A DNA stretch of 64,000 nt from Cordilura impudica. Its lineage: Eukaryota; Arthropoda; Insecta; Diptera; Scathophagidae. Below the pieces are notes generated by a model. The model ran no database searches. It was not told where the DNA came from and saw only the letters and a program-made list of their open reading frames with translations. Below, piece by piece: positions 46,782 through 60,044 of the stretch. Numbering within the stretch: the first letter of the stretch is position 1; the number at the start of each line of letters is the position of its first letter. A program made the translations under genes and the position numbers. The stretch lies in NCBI GenBank assembly GCA_963682025.1, contig OY821520.1, positions 2,899,305 through 2,963,304 on the forward strand, given 5' to 3'.

Positions 46782-47700
46782 TTTATTTTATTTAAACAGT
46801 ATAATTAAAATACAATTTAATTGTTTAGCACAACTACTCAATATTGACTATCTAGCAGTATAGATTTAGTGGTGAATTTAAATTTATACGAAGTTAATAA
46901 ACAACAATAATCGATTTTTAAAATTAAAATGTCTTACTGGTTGAAGCGCAGTTTAGGTCGTGGGGTTTATAACGATTAAGTTTTCTAGGCAATTCTAAGT
47001 ATTTAAAAACTGCCCGTTTTGTTTACTTTAGCAAAGATATTTTAATTACTTGCCCTACAAACCCCTTAGAAATGGATCCATTAAATCAAAAATACGATAT
47101 GTATCCGGCTAGGAATAAAAAAAAAAATTACTTTCGATAATGATTATTGGTAACCAAAAAAAATTTTGGTTGCTATAATAGTTATTCATAACCAAAAAAA
47201 AAATATTTCTCACTTCAATTGATTATGGTAATCAAAATACTATGTATGTATATATCTTACGATAATTGTTAATTGAAACCATCAATGTTAATGGTTGAAT
47301 AAGACTTTTTTGCCATTTCTCTTATAACTGTTACGTCCCTGGTTTTTGCTAATTTTTTCTCCTCTAATTCTTTCAAGCAAGATCAAAACACGAACAAAAA
47401 AATATTTATTACATTATTTTCTATATCGATATAAATTTCACTAAATGATTCCCACAACCATAAAATGAAAGGTCAAATGATTGCTAATAATTTACAAAAA
47501 TTTGTATACATCATGTTATTTTTCAAAAAGGTTTTTTAATTTTTAATTTAATAAATATCGCCGTACGGTTATATATATAGTTTCGAAATTACAAGAAAAA
47601 AAGACAAACATAATTTTTTTTTTTAAATGCTAAAAAATCGCGAATTCGCCAAGAATTTGTGAGAAATTTGTTTTTGAAAATTGTTCATTGAAGAAAAAAT
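46782..47700. other. Intergenic sequence
   Basis: AT-rich. A 16-codon frame from ATG 46929 is open but matches nothing I know. TGATTATTGGTAACCAAAA-like words repeat near 47140-47240. Confidence 0.4.
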
Positions 47701-47730
47701 GCTACACTGTGGAAACATTTCGGGATCATT

Positions 47731-49435
47731 GCCTGGGAGATGAGAAATTCCAAGTCAGGGTGAAAGTTCTAGGCTAATATAGTTAAGCCTCCAAAGGGTT
47801 TATCTATCTCGGGCCAAACTTTTTGTTATGACCTTTTATATTTTATCTATATCTTAATGTTTACGGTACAACCATTCGATTAAAAACGAAAAATGAAAGT
47901 GTTTGTTCCATTCGCATATAGTATAGAAACGAAAGAAACATATGATGCACTAGGAAATATTTTAAAAATGGGTAACTAAGCTAAACATATACTATACCCT
48001 CCACACCACTGTGCAGTGGATATATGTTTATCAGTTTGTCAATGCGTTTGAAACTCATCGAAATAAATTCCGGAATCCCCATAAACTATGTATATTTTTT
48101 ATCCTTATAAAACGAGAAGCAGATCTAGCGATGTCCGTCTGTCTGCTGAAAACATTCTCCTATTCGAAATGGGACTAGTAGGTCGTACTACTTAGGCTTA
48201 AAATGTTCGTCATAATCTTCACAATTTGGTATTGGATTTGGAGCCTCTAGGCCCATAAGCAATGCATACACATTTTTGATTGCGTGTTGCTTTTGTTGTT
48301 TATTTTTTGTACATGTGAACAACAAGCAAAAAAAATGTGTATGCATTGCTAATAAACAAACAAACAAAAATGTAATTGCACTTAAAAATTGCTTTCAATT
48401 AAAAAAGCACGAAAATACCTAAAATTTTTATAATTATCTTATTAATTTTAAATATCATTGTAAAAAAAAAAATAGCCATGATAATATGAAATCTAGCCTT
48501 TGTTGTCTCTTACTGTTAACCTTGGTTATAGTAATGTGTTTAGAACAAAGGTGGAGGGTATCAAAGACTAGTCACAGCCGAATTTAATACTCTTATACTA
48601 TGTTTAGACGGACAGCCAAATTCGAGGTTCGCTCTCTCATTCATGGTTCATGCCCCAATCATGATTGAACCAACCTGTTTCGCCATATAGAGTTTTCAGT
48701 GCGAACCATATTGATTCTTTTTGAATCTAGTTGCGAACCACGAAGAATTTACTATCATCTCCAATTTTTATCAAAAAACAAAAAATTAATGTGTGAAATA
48801 AAATAAATAAAATCATGGAACAAGTAAAAAGTTTATATTCACATATATTTACATATATACTTATTTATATATTTAAATAAAAACAAACAAACAACAAAAA
48901 ACCGCGCCAAATATTTGCAAAAAAAAAATATACATATAAACGTCAAAATGAAACAAGAACAATCGTTTCAACACTTAGGTTCGCAATCGCGATTCAGAGA
49001 GCGAACCAAGTGGTTCATATTACCACAATTAAAATTACGTATTTCAATACTATGGGTTCAAAAATAATGAATTGAATTGTCTATGGCTTTACATCTTCAG
49101 TCGTTTATGGCCAGAAATTTGAGTTATTGATAAGTTATTGGCAAAAATTAAAAAAAAGGGGGAAAATTAAAATTTTTATAAGATTTCATTCGATAACATA
49201 GTCCAACTTGATTTCTTTTACATGGTTATATTAATAAAAATTGCTTATTTAAGTCTAAGCTATAATGAAATGAGAAATCATCATTGATTCTTGAGTTATA
49301 GCTGAAAAACTAAGCAAATATAAAAGGTCATAAAAAAATTTGCCCCAAGAACGCCAAACCCTTTGGAACTTTTACTATGCTGGCCTAGTACTTTCACCCT
49401 GACTTTGAATTTCTCATCCCCCAGAGAGGCTGTTG
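47731..49435. mobile_element. Inverted-repeat element of 1.7 kb with nested Rep-D
   Basis: GCCTGGGAGATGAGAAATTC, AAGTCAGGGTGAAAGT and CCAAAGGGTTT (47731-47803) match, inverted, the segment 49363-49435; a further AAAAGGTCATAAAAA word extends the arms. The arms are about 75-110 bp at roughly 80% identity. Rep-D lies inside and accounts for much of the interior. No open frame; target duplication not identified. Confidence 0.65.
47988..48601 (+). repeat. Rep-D interspersed repeat, copy 3 (longest)
   Basis: From CATACTATACCCTCCACACC through AACTCATCGAAATAAATTCC, GATGTCCGTCTGTCTGC at 48131, ACATTTTTGATTGCG, and AAAGGTGGAGGGTATCAAAG to AATTTAATACTCTTATAC. Confidence 0.65.
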
Positions 49436-49968
49436 TACTGTTTTAGTTTTCCCAAATTATGATACTAAATCGCAATTTGCCAAAATTTCGTATTCAAATG
49501 GTGGATACGACATGATATCAGAGAATGAAAATTCACTAATTGGTGTAAAAAATATATGTACAAAGGGACACATTATGAGTATAACATCTTATTGCTATAT
49601 AATGCAATTAAATCTCGATTTGAGAAAACTTTTACACCAAGATAGTGAGAAACAACTAACTAATTTGAAGTAAATTATTACAAACAATTAATAAAATATT
49701 ATTTTTACTAATTAATATTAAAAAGTAGTAAAATGTTCGTGTTATTTAATATAATTACAAAAAAAAAGCAAAGTATTTTGGCGTAAAATATTCAGCCCTG
49801 TTCTTGAAACGTTGTTATATGAATAAGAATGAATTTAAAATAACATGAAATTGATATTTTGGGTTTCTTGAAAACTCAAATTTTATATTTTCGAAGTATT
49901 TTTCGAAATCATTTTTTTATTGTCAAATAACATGAAACATATGGTTTAGCTTCAGAACCATTACCCCC
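49436..49968. other. Intergenic sequence
   Basis: AT-rich; nothing recognised. Confidence 0.4.
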
Positions 49969-50510
49969 CAATCTCACATCACACTGAAATTGTAAAATCG
50001 TTGTGTACGCATTTTCAACGAAAAATTGTTCGAATTAGTCGAATCCATCGCCATTAAATTTTATGCTCACACATCTGACCGCAATCTCATTTTTAAAATG
50101 TTGTCGAAGCGTAAACTTGAAAAAATTTGTATACTTCTCTCTCTTATTTTATTTTAAGTAGAGTTACCGAGTTTATTATACAGCCACATGTTTGAGGGAA
50201 AATGTTTACATTTATTATTATTAGTATTATTTTAATAATAGTTAATAATATTTATGCTCTATAATTAACAAACTTGCGTTTTTGTATGCGCATTTCAAAA
50301 AATAAATCATTATAATAGATTTAACAAGTTAAAACTTTAATTACAATTTTACAGAATTCAGTAAATTTGCATTAATCATCGTTAGTGTCTGCCACTACTC
50401 GCACGAAAAATTTGGTGCCATTAGTGTGACCACTGCGGAAAATGTGTGTGTATTAGTAAGAAAATGTGAGTGTATTGAGTTTTTCGAACTTGCAGTGTGA
50501 TGTGAGATTG
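49969..50510. mobile_element. MITE-like element with 18-bp inverted ends
   Basis: CAATCTCACATCACACTG (49969-49986) is the exact inverse of 50493-50510. The interior, 506 bp, is AT-rich without coding capacity. The bases outside do not form an obvious target duplication, so the superfamily is open. Confidence 0.68.
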
Positions 50511-51302
50511 CTGTGTTAGTTATCTAGAAACCGAGGTGCCATATGGTTCTTTAGTCAGTTTCACAAAAAAACTTACTGAATTTTTTTCGCATGTTTTTCC
50601 TTAAGTTTATAAAAAAAGTACAAAAAAAATATTTTCTTTTAAAATACCATTATACTTGTTCATTTAATTGTTTTTGTTTTTGTTCTTCAATCTCATTCAA
50701 TTAAGAATGACTTCTCTTTTTGAAATAAGTTAGGCATCACCAAAGAAAATTCGACATTCAAATAAATTGGATTTGACTGGCATCACTACTGTTTCGAACA
50801 TAAACAAAGTTGTGGCAGTCAGATTTGAGTGAAATAATATTTTAAATTCCTTTATTTGTAATAATTAGTGCATAAAGAATCTATGTTATAATTGAAAAAA
50901 TTATAAAGAAAAATATATTGTGCAAATAAAAATTTTTTATTATAGTTATAGAACAACATAATCTCTAAAAGTGTGTTTCATTAACATTGACCAGTGATTA
51001 TGAGTTTTTTTTTATCAAAGGAAAATGTAGACCTTTTTTAAAACAATTTGTTTTTGTTCATAAAACCAATGTCTAATTTTTTAAAATAATGACAAGGATC
51101 AATAAAAAACATGTTAAAGTTTAAATATCAATTGTTTTTTTGTATCTCTTAAGACCTGTTTAGTAGAAAAAAAGGGCATTTGTTTTGATTTCACAAAGCC
51201 TTTTCTATGTGAATTAAAACAAGAAAAAATATTCTTATTGAAGTCATAGAACAGCATGGAACTCGTAAATTTCAGAACTTTTTCATATACGATTTTTTTT
51301 TT
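50511..51302. other. Intergenic sequence
   Basis: AT-rich, no gene; the minus-strand frame at 51114 has only lysine-rich low-complexity content. Confidence 0.4.
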
Positions 51303-52239
51303 TTTATGTGTAAACATCTATACGCGCAGGGGGTTAAAATCTATTTCACAATACAATCACAAAAACAGCGTAAGATGTAAGATGTAAGACGTAAGACTAT
51401 ATCGGTGTGACTTAAGATTGCATTGGTGAAAATATTATGACATGTAATAACTTTTTGTCTCTGTTTTCTGCAGTATATTTCTTCACTTTTTATAAACATT
51501 TATAATTAATTTCCTCAATCATTTAGAAGTATTCTTAACGTTTTAATTTATTCCATATAAATAACACAATTATCACCGCATTTTATATTAATGCTAATCA
51601 AACATAAATAAAAATTAAAAATAAACGAATTACAGTAAAAAGGAAGTGTTTGGAGATAATATGGAGGGACAATCATTGGAAAGTGTTTGGAGAAAAAATG
51701 AAGGCACGATTTCATTAGGAAGTGTTTGGAGATAAAATGAGGGAGCGAATAGCGTTATAAAAACGTTTTGAAATAGGAAAAATAAAATTAAAAATGAAAA
51801 ATGGAAAATGAGAAATAAAAAATAAAAAATGAAAAATCAAAAATGAAAAATTAAAATGAAAATGAGAAATGAAAATTAAAATTGAAAAATAAAAAATGAA
51901 AAATAGAAAATGAAAAATAAAAAATGAAAAATTTTACATGAAAAACAAAAAATGAAAAATAAAAAATGAAAAATGAAAAATAAAAAATGAAAATGAAAAT
52001 TGAAAAATAAAAAAATTAAAAATAAAAAATTAAAAATGGAAAATAAAAAATGAAAAACGAAAAATAAAAAATTAACCAGTTGAAATAATAATAAATATTT
52101 TTCTATTAGCAGAGCCCCTGCAGCTGATACGTAGATGACGCTTTCTGTTTGATTTTAAAAAAGTGCCACAAAAGCATCTTTAATTACTAGGTCTTTACAC
52201 ATCTACCCAGTGATCGGACTCACATGATTTTTTTTTTGT
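51303..52239 (-). mobile_element. Rep-B (HINE-like) element, complete
   Basis: Inverse orientation: TTTATGTGTAAACATCTATA, CGCGCAGGGGG, TTTCACAATACAATCACAAA, GAAGTGTTTGGAGATAATAT, an AAAAATGAAAAATAA core, ATTAACCAGTTGAAATAATA, AGCAGAGCCCCTGCAG, TAGGTCTTTACACATCTACC and GATCGGACTCACATGATTTT. It has both arms and an empty Helitron site (AATAAATATTTTTCTA). Confidence 0.8.
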
Positions 52240-55200
52240 GATAGTGATTTCAAGAACAGGGGTGTTTACCTTTTAGTTTTAAAATAATAAGATATCAAAT
52301 TTCTTTGCACGAGTATTTTTGCAAAAATTGGAGAAAGTTATAATCCTAATGTACGAGTATGTATATTGCCTTTCGTTAATTTTTTTTTGGCGATCTTTAT
52401 CATTAATATAAGATTTATTAGAATATATCGAGAGTCTGATGCCAAAAGGGCGTAAAAATCAAAATTCTATAGTATTTGACAACTGATACGCTCATTTTGC
52501 ATGATACCCTTGATATACATATGTATTTGACTCGAGTATTATGACTTTCCAAAATTCTGTTTGACATCAGATATTGTTTCTCAAATAGTTTAAGTTCCTT
52601 CGGTAAAAAATGATTTCCTCAGTTATACGTAGCAATATTCTCAATTAGGGGTTTCACTCAAACGATCAAAATGCATTATTATTCAAACTTTTGTTATTTA
52701 ATTTAAACTTGACTGTTAACATACATTACGTTTAAGCTCTTTAACTGTCAGATAAACTGTAACTTTTGTTCTTTAAATAAACGAAAATACGCATGCGTTT
52801 TAGCAGACTTTCTGCACAAATAATTTTCTATTATTTAAACATACAGCGTATATATTAGAGTGGAACAATTTTTAAAATTAACCATTCCTTAAACCAGACA
52901 GTTTTGAAAATCTAAACAGAAAATTTTTAATCGGTACATTTATTTTGAATAGTAATAATAGCATTGATTCCTAATTTTTTTTTTAAATTAAATTATATCG
53001 TATTTCGGATATTTATAAGTAAGATGAACTGTTTTATTGTGATTAATCTGAATTGTCTTTTAACAAAAAGATTTGAAACATTTTTAACAAACATTATTTT
53101 AGTTGAAGCTCTATAATTGTCATTGAAAACAATTGTTTATTTTCAATTTATAAAATTGCCATAGGTTTAAACTCAAAATTTGAAAGCATATAGGTATGTA
53201 TGTATGTATGTATGTAGCGACAATGTTAGCAAAACATGTAGTGACAATAAAATAAAGTATGCAATAAATAATGCCTAAAGTATGAAAGTTCGTCAAACTA
53301 TTTGTTACCGTACATAAGTAGAAAAAATGACGTCAGACGATGAGCATATTTAGTTTAAGAATATTATCGATTATTTTTTACTTTTTTTTTCTCATTTTTT
53401 AAAATATGCATCTGCTTTAACCTTCACCTTGACTACTGTAAACTGTAAAATTGTTTTCTCATTAACGTTTTGTTGCTTTTGCATTTCTCTGCACATTTTC
53501 TATTTTTACATCCTTGAACTTAACTTTCTCCAACAAAAAAAAAAAAAAATAATAATAATAATAAAAAAAAAAAGTTTGTTGATGCGATGGTGATGCTGGA
53601 TGTGTATGAAATTGTTTAGTTTTCTTGATTTAAATACCTTTTTTGTTTAAAAATTGATGCGATTGGAAGTTTTTTTATGATTTGTGTAATATTTTTATAA
53701 AATTCACACAACTTATTAATTTTATTTGGCGTTTTGGAACAAAAAATATTTTAATTCATTTTTTTTTAATTTTCGTTTTGTTAGTTTTAATTTGTTGTTT
53801 AACTGAAAACTTAGTTGTTAAAACTTTAAATGACACCAATTACTTTTAACATTTACTAAATGTATAATGGATTATTTTATTCATAAATTTTATTATATTC
53901 ACTCCAGAAATAAAGAAATTGGACTACAATTGTTAACGTTTTTATTTAGCCGTTTAACACCACTTTAGTGCTGCAACGTTAATGCTCAACTAAAAGTTGG
54001 CAACAATTTTCACTAAACTTCAAGCTTTGCCATCCATCCATTCATTTATTTATTCAGCAGACAGACAACAGCTACCCAACAAACAGTCAGACAGACCCAA
54101 CTAAACACAGGCATCAACTCTCAATAGTATACAAACCAAACCATAACCAAATCAAACCAATATCTCTTCAGACTTGTTTTGCGTACGCACATACATAAAT
54201 ACATATGTTTGTAATGTAAAATGTTTTTTGTTTTGTTTTGCGTTGATTTCTTCTACAGTTTTTATGTAGCGTATTTTACGTCAACATTTCCAGGAAAATA
54301 ACTTGGATATGTGGTTCATTTTATTTTCCCAATTTTTTTTTAAATTTAAACTTTAACTTTAAAAAATTAACCTTATAAGCCTTTAATATAACTTTCTAAT
54401 TGGAATAGAAATTATATGTAAACGTGATTATTCGAAACTATACTTACATAACGAGCCATAACTGCAAACTGAGTGTTAAAATCAAAATTCTACAGGATAA
54501 TATGCATTTTTATGTTAATAACATACGTCAAAATGAACTTGCATCAAAATTGCTTTCGTTGTATATTCGTAACGGTACTATTTACAGTTATGAAATTTCG
54601 AGATCGAATGAATGATCGAATCATCGTGAAAATTACGTCGCAAACGTCATTTTGACTGTTATGGCTCAATATGATTTGAAAATGAATGAAAGTTATTTTA
54701 ATATTACTTTAACAATTTTTTTAGTGTTTAATGTCCAAAATTTGATTATTTCGATTTGATTAATATAATATTTGAATAATTAATAATCATCAATCGCACA
54801 TCTCTAGAAAAATTCAATCTTACCAGTTTTGTGTGGCATATTCTTCCGGAATCATTATTTTCCGTTTTTCAATATAAATATTTTTTTTATTTTTATTTTT
54901 TTAATGAACAGCCACATTTTAACAATTTTATGTATGCAAGACGGGTGGACATTTCTTTTTAATTATGTTTGTAAGAAACATGTTTGAAATAGTTTAAATT
55001 TTCAATGTCAAGCAAGTTATTTTCGCTTTTTACGCTTTTGAAAAGTCAATGACAGCTTTATGTCTTAAGTTTGCATTATTGATAAAAAAAATAATATAGG
55101 ATGTGTATTTATAAAATATATGTATGTACTCGTAGTATAGTAAACAAATACTCGCGTTCGTTATATGCATGTTTCGTGTGATGAACTTTCGCTTTTAATT

Positions 55201-55535
55201 AGTATTAACTTTGAAAATAGAAATGCATCAGATTTTCCGTAATATTTTTTTTTATTTTTGGCGTACGAAATAAATGCGTTTATTTTAGTTTTCTAACCTC
55301 AACTCCACTGGAGTTCTATCAATTTGCAAGACTTACTCCACATATATACGCATTGTTCAGTATTTTTTAAGTTCACAATGATTTAGTACTTTTTCAATGA
55401 ACAGTAAAAGTTCAGTTAATGTCAAAAATAGAAAACATATCTTTCAGATACTTTCCCCACTTAACCCCACTCAAAAATTAATATTGCTATCAAATGTAGA
55501 TAGAAAAAAATCCTGATGAAGAAAATATTTATAGA
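52240..55535. other. Intergenic sequence, 3.3 kb, mostly non-repetitive
   Basis: No gene recognised. Contents: (TATG)n at 53195-53215; an A-rich/(ATA)n run at 53536-53571; a less AT-rich, CA-rich patch at 54040-54200 that could be an untranslated exon or regulatory DNA; and a small inverted pair GAGCCATAAC (54453) / GTTATGGCTC (about 54657-54666) enclosing a 63-codon frame with no known motif. Confidence 0.45.
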
Positions 55536-55916
55536 TCTATAATATTAATGGACTAGGCGATTTCTTGTGACCGATGTTTTGTTCTACCGTTTTATCCCGA
55601 TTTTGACCAAACGTATATTATTTGAAAGGTATTTCTTTTTAGCCATTTCGCAGATTTACAGATTTCTAAATTTTTTCCTTTATTTTGAGTAAATTGCATT
55701 TAAAGTTGCTACTAACAAATACATAAAATTATATAATGCTATGTGCGTGTTTATTAATTAAATTTGTTAATGCGTCAGTAATAAGAATGAGTTTGTTTTT
55801 TGTGTTGATTTGTGAATTGGCTATAATTGATTAGCATACTTTTAGGGTCTTTATTTAATGAAAAAATAAAATTTCCTAGAATTTGCGCTCGAATTTTGAG
55901 GGCTGGAATCTGCTAC
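55536..55916 (+). mobile_element. Rep-A Helitron, copy 7
   Basis: Starts TCTATAATATTAATGG after A at 55535 and ends GGAATCTGCTAC at 55916, where CTAG is altered. LINE sequence begins directly after it. Confidence 0.78.
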
Positions 55917-57830
55917 CTAAGAAACGACCTTCACATGTGAGGAACTCAATTCCTAATTATGTTAAACATTTTATTTAACAAGGAAACTATTATCGTCGTA
56001 ACTTGCAACGGCACAGGAATTTGCACGATTTTTATTATTATTTATTCATGGAATAGCTTACTGTCTACTTTAGATAAAGGCTCTCCACCTTTCTGGAACT
56101 TAACAAAAATATTAAGGAAGAAATCAAATAATATTCCTATCCTGAAACAAAATGGAATTCGTTATACCACAAACTCCGAAAAATGTGAATTATTTGCGCA
56201 AACATTTGCTTTAAACCATTCGATTTCTGCTAATCTTGGTGATCCTGTCACAACATCACAAGTAAATGAATCGATTAGGTTATTAAATACAAATTCAAAC
56301 CATCCAGAAATTTTACAAACAAATATTTCAGAAATCTCTAGAATAATAAAATCATTAAAAAACAAAAAGTCGCCTGGAATTGATGGCATTAACAATAGGT
56401 GCCTTAAAGCACTTCCATTTAAAGGTATCAAGTTTATGACAATTTTTATAAACTCTTGCCTTAAACTTTGTTATTTTCCACAAGACTTTAAAGAGACCAA
56501 AGTTATCCCAATTAAAAAGCCTAGTAAACCATCAGAGTGTCCATCTTCTTACGTCCCATTAGCTTATTATCTTTTGTAAGTAAAATCCTTCAAAAGGTAC
56601 TGAAAAATAAATTAACAGATTTCATGGAAACCAATAACATTATTCCACCTCAACAGTTTGGATTTCGAAGGAAAATAATACAGTCCACCCTCTGATTAGG
56701 ATTAGGAACTTAGTTAAAACGAACTTTAACCACCAAAAATCCACTGGCAAGGTATTACTTGACGTCAAAGCTGCTTTTGATTCAGTATGGCATGACGGCC
56801 TCATTTTTAAAATGGTGAATCTTAATTTCCATATACACTTAATAAAGATAATTAATAGTATATACATATACATATTGGTTCAACATGTTCCGAGCGTACT
56901 GTTATTACCGCAGGTTGTCCCCAAGTTTCATGTTTTTCGCCTATATTGTACAACTTGTATACAGCTGACTTTCCGCAGTTAGATTATTGCATGATGTCAA
57001 TCTTTGCTGATGATACAGCGGTCCTAAGCTCTGAAATACATTCCGCAGATATTATACCTAATCTACAAAGAGCGTTAAATGGCGATAAAACAAAGGCAAT
57101 ATATTTTACTAGAAAAATTAAAGCATGTTACCTGCCACAAGCAAATATTAATTTTGATAACTACTGCATACAGTGGGATAAAAATGTCAAATATTTAGGC
57201 GTACTACTCGACCCCAAACTAAAATTTAAGGACCACATACCTTATATAATAAATAAGGTAAACATTTTAATCCGAATCCTATATCCGTTTTTAAATCGGA
57301 ACTCTCGTCTTAGTATTGATAACAAAAAATTAATTTTAAAATCAATTTTTCATGCTGTCATGTTCTATGCGGCTCCAGTGTGGTCCACTAGTGCAAGTTG
57401 TCATATCAAGAAACTTCAAATATCCCAAAACAAATTATTAAAATTAATTTACAGCCTCCCATGGTTCTTTTCTACTGAAAGACTTCATGCTCTTGCGGGT
57501 TTAGAATTGGTCCCAGGAAAAATAATGAGACTCACTCATAACTTCAATATCAGATGCTTAAATTCTGAATATGTTCATATTAATGATTTAGCATCATATT
57601 AGGTAGTTTAAGTAGTATTAGTGTGTTTTTATTAAAAAAAATTAAAAAGTCAAATAGGTTTTCATAAGTTTTTCCTCCAATAAAATTATGTATGTTTTAA
57701 AATTTTGTAAATTACAACTAATTTTTAAGTTGAAAAAGAAGCATCTTGATCTCTGTAAAAACAATTATATATAAATGAAATGTTAATATTATAAATGTTA
57801 ATAATAAAATTGAAAATTGAAATTGAATTT
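55917..57830 (+). pseudogene. Jockey-clade LINE ORF2 remnant, 5'-truncated
   Basis: Reverse-transcriptase ORF2 of a jockey-type non-LTR element. The frame near 55917 gives IPNYVKHF, a linker typical before the RT. Then PPFWNLTKILRKKSNNIPIL, a SLKNKKSPGIDGINNRCLK block (56350-56405, RT start), IPPQQFGFRRK (56640-56670), FADDTAVLSS (57002-57030, active-site DD), VKYLGVLLDPKLKFKDHI, and a C-terminal FYAAPVWSTSA to a stop at 57600. At least three frame changes, and internal loss of part of the palm. A 3' UTR ends in AAATTGAAAATTGAAATTGA, a possible tail. Confidence 0.85.
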
Positions 57831-58019
57831 TGAGTAAATTGCATTAATGTTGCTACTAACACATACATAAAATTCTACAATGCTGTGTGTGTTTACTAAA
57901 TTTGTTAATGTATTTGTAATAAAAATGAGTTTGTTTTTTGTGTTGATTTGTCTTTATTTTATGAAAAAATAAAATTTCCTAGAATTTGCACTCGAATTTC
58001 GATGGCTGGAATCTGCTAG
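57826..58019 (+). mobile_element. Rep-A Helitron, 3'-half copy 8
   Basis: Starts inside the element at TTTTGAGTAAATTGCATT and runs to GGAATCTGCTAG followed by T. The 5' half is missing at the LINE tail. Confidence 0.78.
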
Positions 58020-58021
58020 TT

Positions 58022-58745
58022 TTTATAAAGCGTCAGTTTGACATCAAGAGTACCCCACGGGTAAATTTCAGAAAATAAGTCCAGAGTTAGAATTATTATA
58101 ATATTATCAACAAGTTTTATCGAAATCCTTTCACAAATATATATTATTTCCATATATTGTTTTAAAAAAAGTAAATCTCCTTAAATTTGACCTTTGACCT
58201 TAAAGAGGGACAGTTTGTAGTGTTCCAATTTAACCTTACTTTATAAGATTGAGAAATTATAACATGTAATATAATATTTTGACAAAAGATATTTGAAATA
58301 TGAAAACACCAAAAAGATATAGCCTAAAAGTTGATAAAGTATGAAACATTTTTCTTCAAATCCGCTGAAATAAAAACGCTGCCCTTGCCAAAATAAGAAT
58401 AGGATACCTACAATATTTGGCATTTTTAATCACATATATTTTTTTAATAAGACCTTAAAGTCCAATAGTTGATTTCGGTAAATTTCTTGAACAAAATCTT
58501 TGAAAAAATAAAATTGGAGATGTTGAAGTAGTGCAAAAAAATACGTACCGTTTTTGCATTAGAATGCAACAATGTTGTTATTGTAAATTATTTCAATGTC
58601 TTAAAAAATGTGAGCTCGATTTTCTTAATGAAGTGGTCTGCGATGCATTTATTGCCTGGGGAACTTGATATATCTTGGCTGTTTTTCAACCGATAATAGA
58701 TTTTGTTGTTTTATTAGAAAGATAATTTACTCTAGATTATGTTTT
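58022..58745 (+). repeat. Rep-E copy 2, uninterrupted
   Basis: AGTTTGACATCAAGAGTACC through CTTTCACAAATATATATTAT, TGACCTTTGACCTTAAAGAG and AAAACGCTGCCCTTGCCAAA to AAGATAATTTACTCTAGATT. Homologous along its length to 41595-43670 without the Rep-B insert. Confidence 0.75.
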
Positions 58746-58764
58746 TTTTATTAATTAATTTAAT

Positions 58765-59105
58765 TTGGGTTTGTCTGTGTTTATTACATCCATTAATCAG
58801 TACTCCAGAAATAAACCCTATATGACAATTCTTAGTCATAGTCGCCACATAAAGCTTCTTCCCGATCTTCAAAAATAAAAATATTGTCCAGATTTTTCTC
58901 AAATTTGGTTTGTATATGTTTTTGCAAAAAATAAAAGAATTTACCAAATATGGTCAGAATGGGTACATTTTTCGATCTAGTCCCCATGTAAATATAGCAT
59001 CCATATCAACTTTTTCATGGCTGCAGTCAAAAAAATTAATAAAAATTCGATTTAGATTTGGTTCATGCTTATTTTCATATCCAATTAGTTGGACCTATGA
59101 CCAAT
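58765..59105 (-). repeat. Rep-C partial copy
   Basis: Inverse: TTTGTCTGTGTTTATTACAT, TCCATTAATCAGTACTCCAG, TTTTTCTCAAATTTGGTTTG and GGTTCATGCTTATTTTCATA. The (GTCC)n half is missing. Confidence 0.65.
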
Positions 59106-60044
59106 TCTGTAAGTGCATGATCTATAATTTCACCAATAAAATAGGGGTCTTGAAAACGCCGTAAAACGATACCCAAAACATCACTGAGCATCCTCCATGT
59201 TCATTAGTAGGTTTTAGATTTTTAGGCTATAGCACTTCAATGGCCCTTCTCCATATGTGGGGCCGTCTATCTGACACGAAGTAAATAAAATTGGGAACTG
59301 CAAACATTTTTTCTTCTACCTCCAAAATTTTATTTTCGTAGCATATTTCGGATGGTGAAAACACTGTCCCTTTTTCCCAAATCTGTCTGAGCTATTTCTA
59401 CCAATCTTGGAGCACTTAGAAAGGGGTTATTTTACATTTTTCTTACCAAATACCGCTCATTGGCATCAGAAAATAATTTAGTTGTTGCTTCTTTTTTTTT
59501 TTTTTTTTTTGATGTTTGCAACATGAATTCTAGTTATGAATTCTAAAAATTTATATCACGGTTTAATTCAGTTTTTAAAATTTTTTAAACATCTACTTCG
59601 TCCACTAAAAAGGTGAAAATAGACTGATAATTTGTCTCAGTTTGGCTTACATCTACTGTTTATTAGTTTAAGTCCGTAATACAAAAATAAAGGTGTTAAC
59701 TTTCAAAAATTGCGACATATGTGCTTGAAACATTTTTCATGAAATTATTTTAAACAAATATTCCGATATTGTCTCGGTAGAGGCAATTGTAAGGTATCAG
59801 AGCAAGGACCATATAATATGGACTATATAACATGGACATATAATATGGACTATATTATGTGGCCCTTGCTCAGGGTAAAAGTTGCTCTTAACATATGTTT
59901 AGGGTACCTGTTTAGAGTCGTTTCACCTTTTGAAAATATAAACATATAAATACAACAATAAAAAACAACTCTAAATAAAAAAAAATATTTTTTTTTCTTT
60001 GAAAAACATTTGAAAAAGAAGTGGATTACGTAAAAGATAAATAA
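59106..60044. other. Intergenic sequence
   Basis: No gene. Around 59812-59872 the words ATATAATATGGACTATAT and ACATGGACATATAATATGG form a short tandem-and-inverse cluster. Confidence 0.4.

Noticed and set aside
46929..46979. Short frame from ATG (16 codons, MSYWLKRSLGRG start) as a peptide gene
   Set aside because: No signal peptide, no repeat of peptide units, no promoter; length is within chance.
54424..54615. 63-codon plus-strand frame as a gene
   Set aside because: It lies between small inverted repeats, has low-complexity content and no recognised motif.
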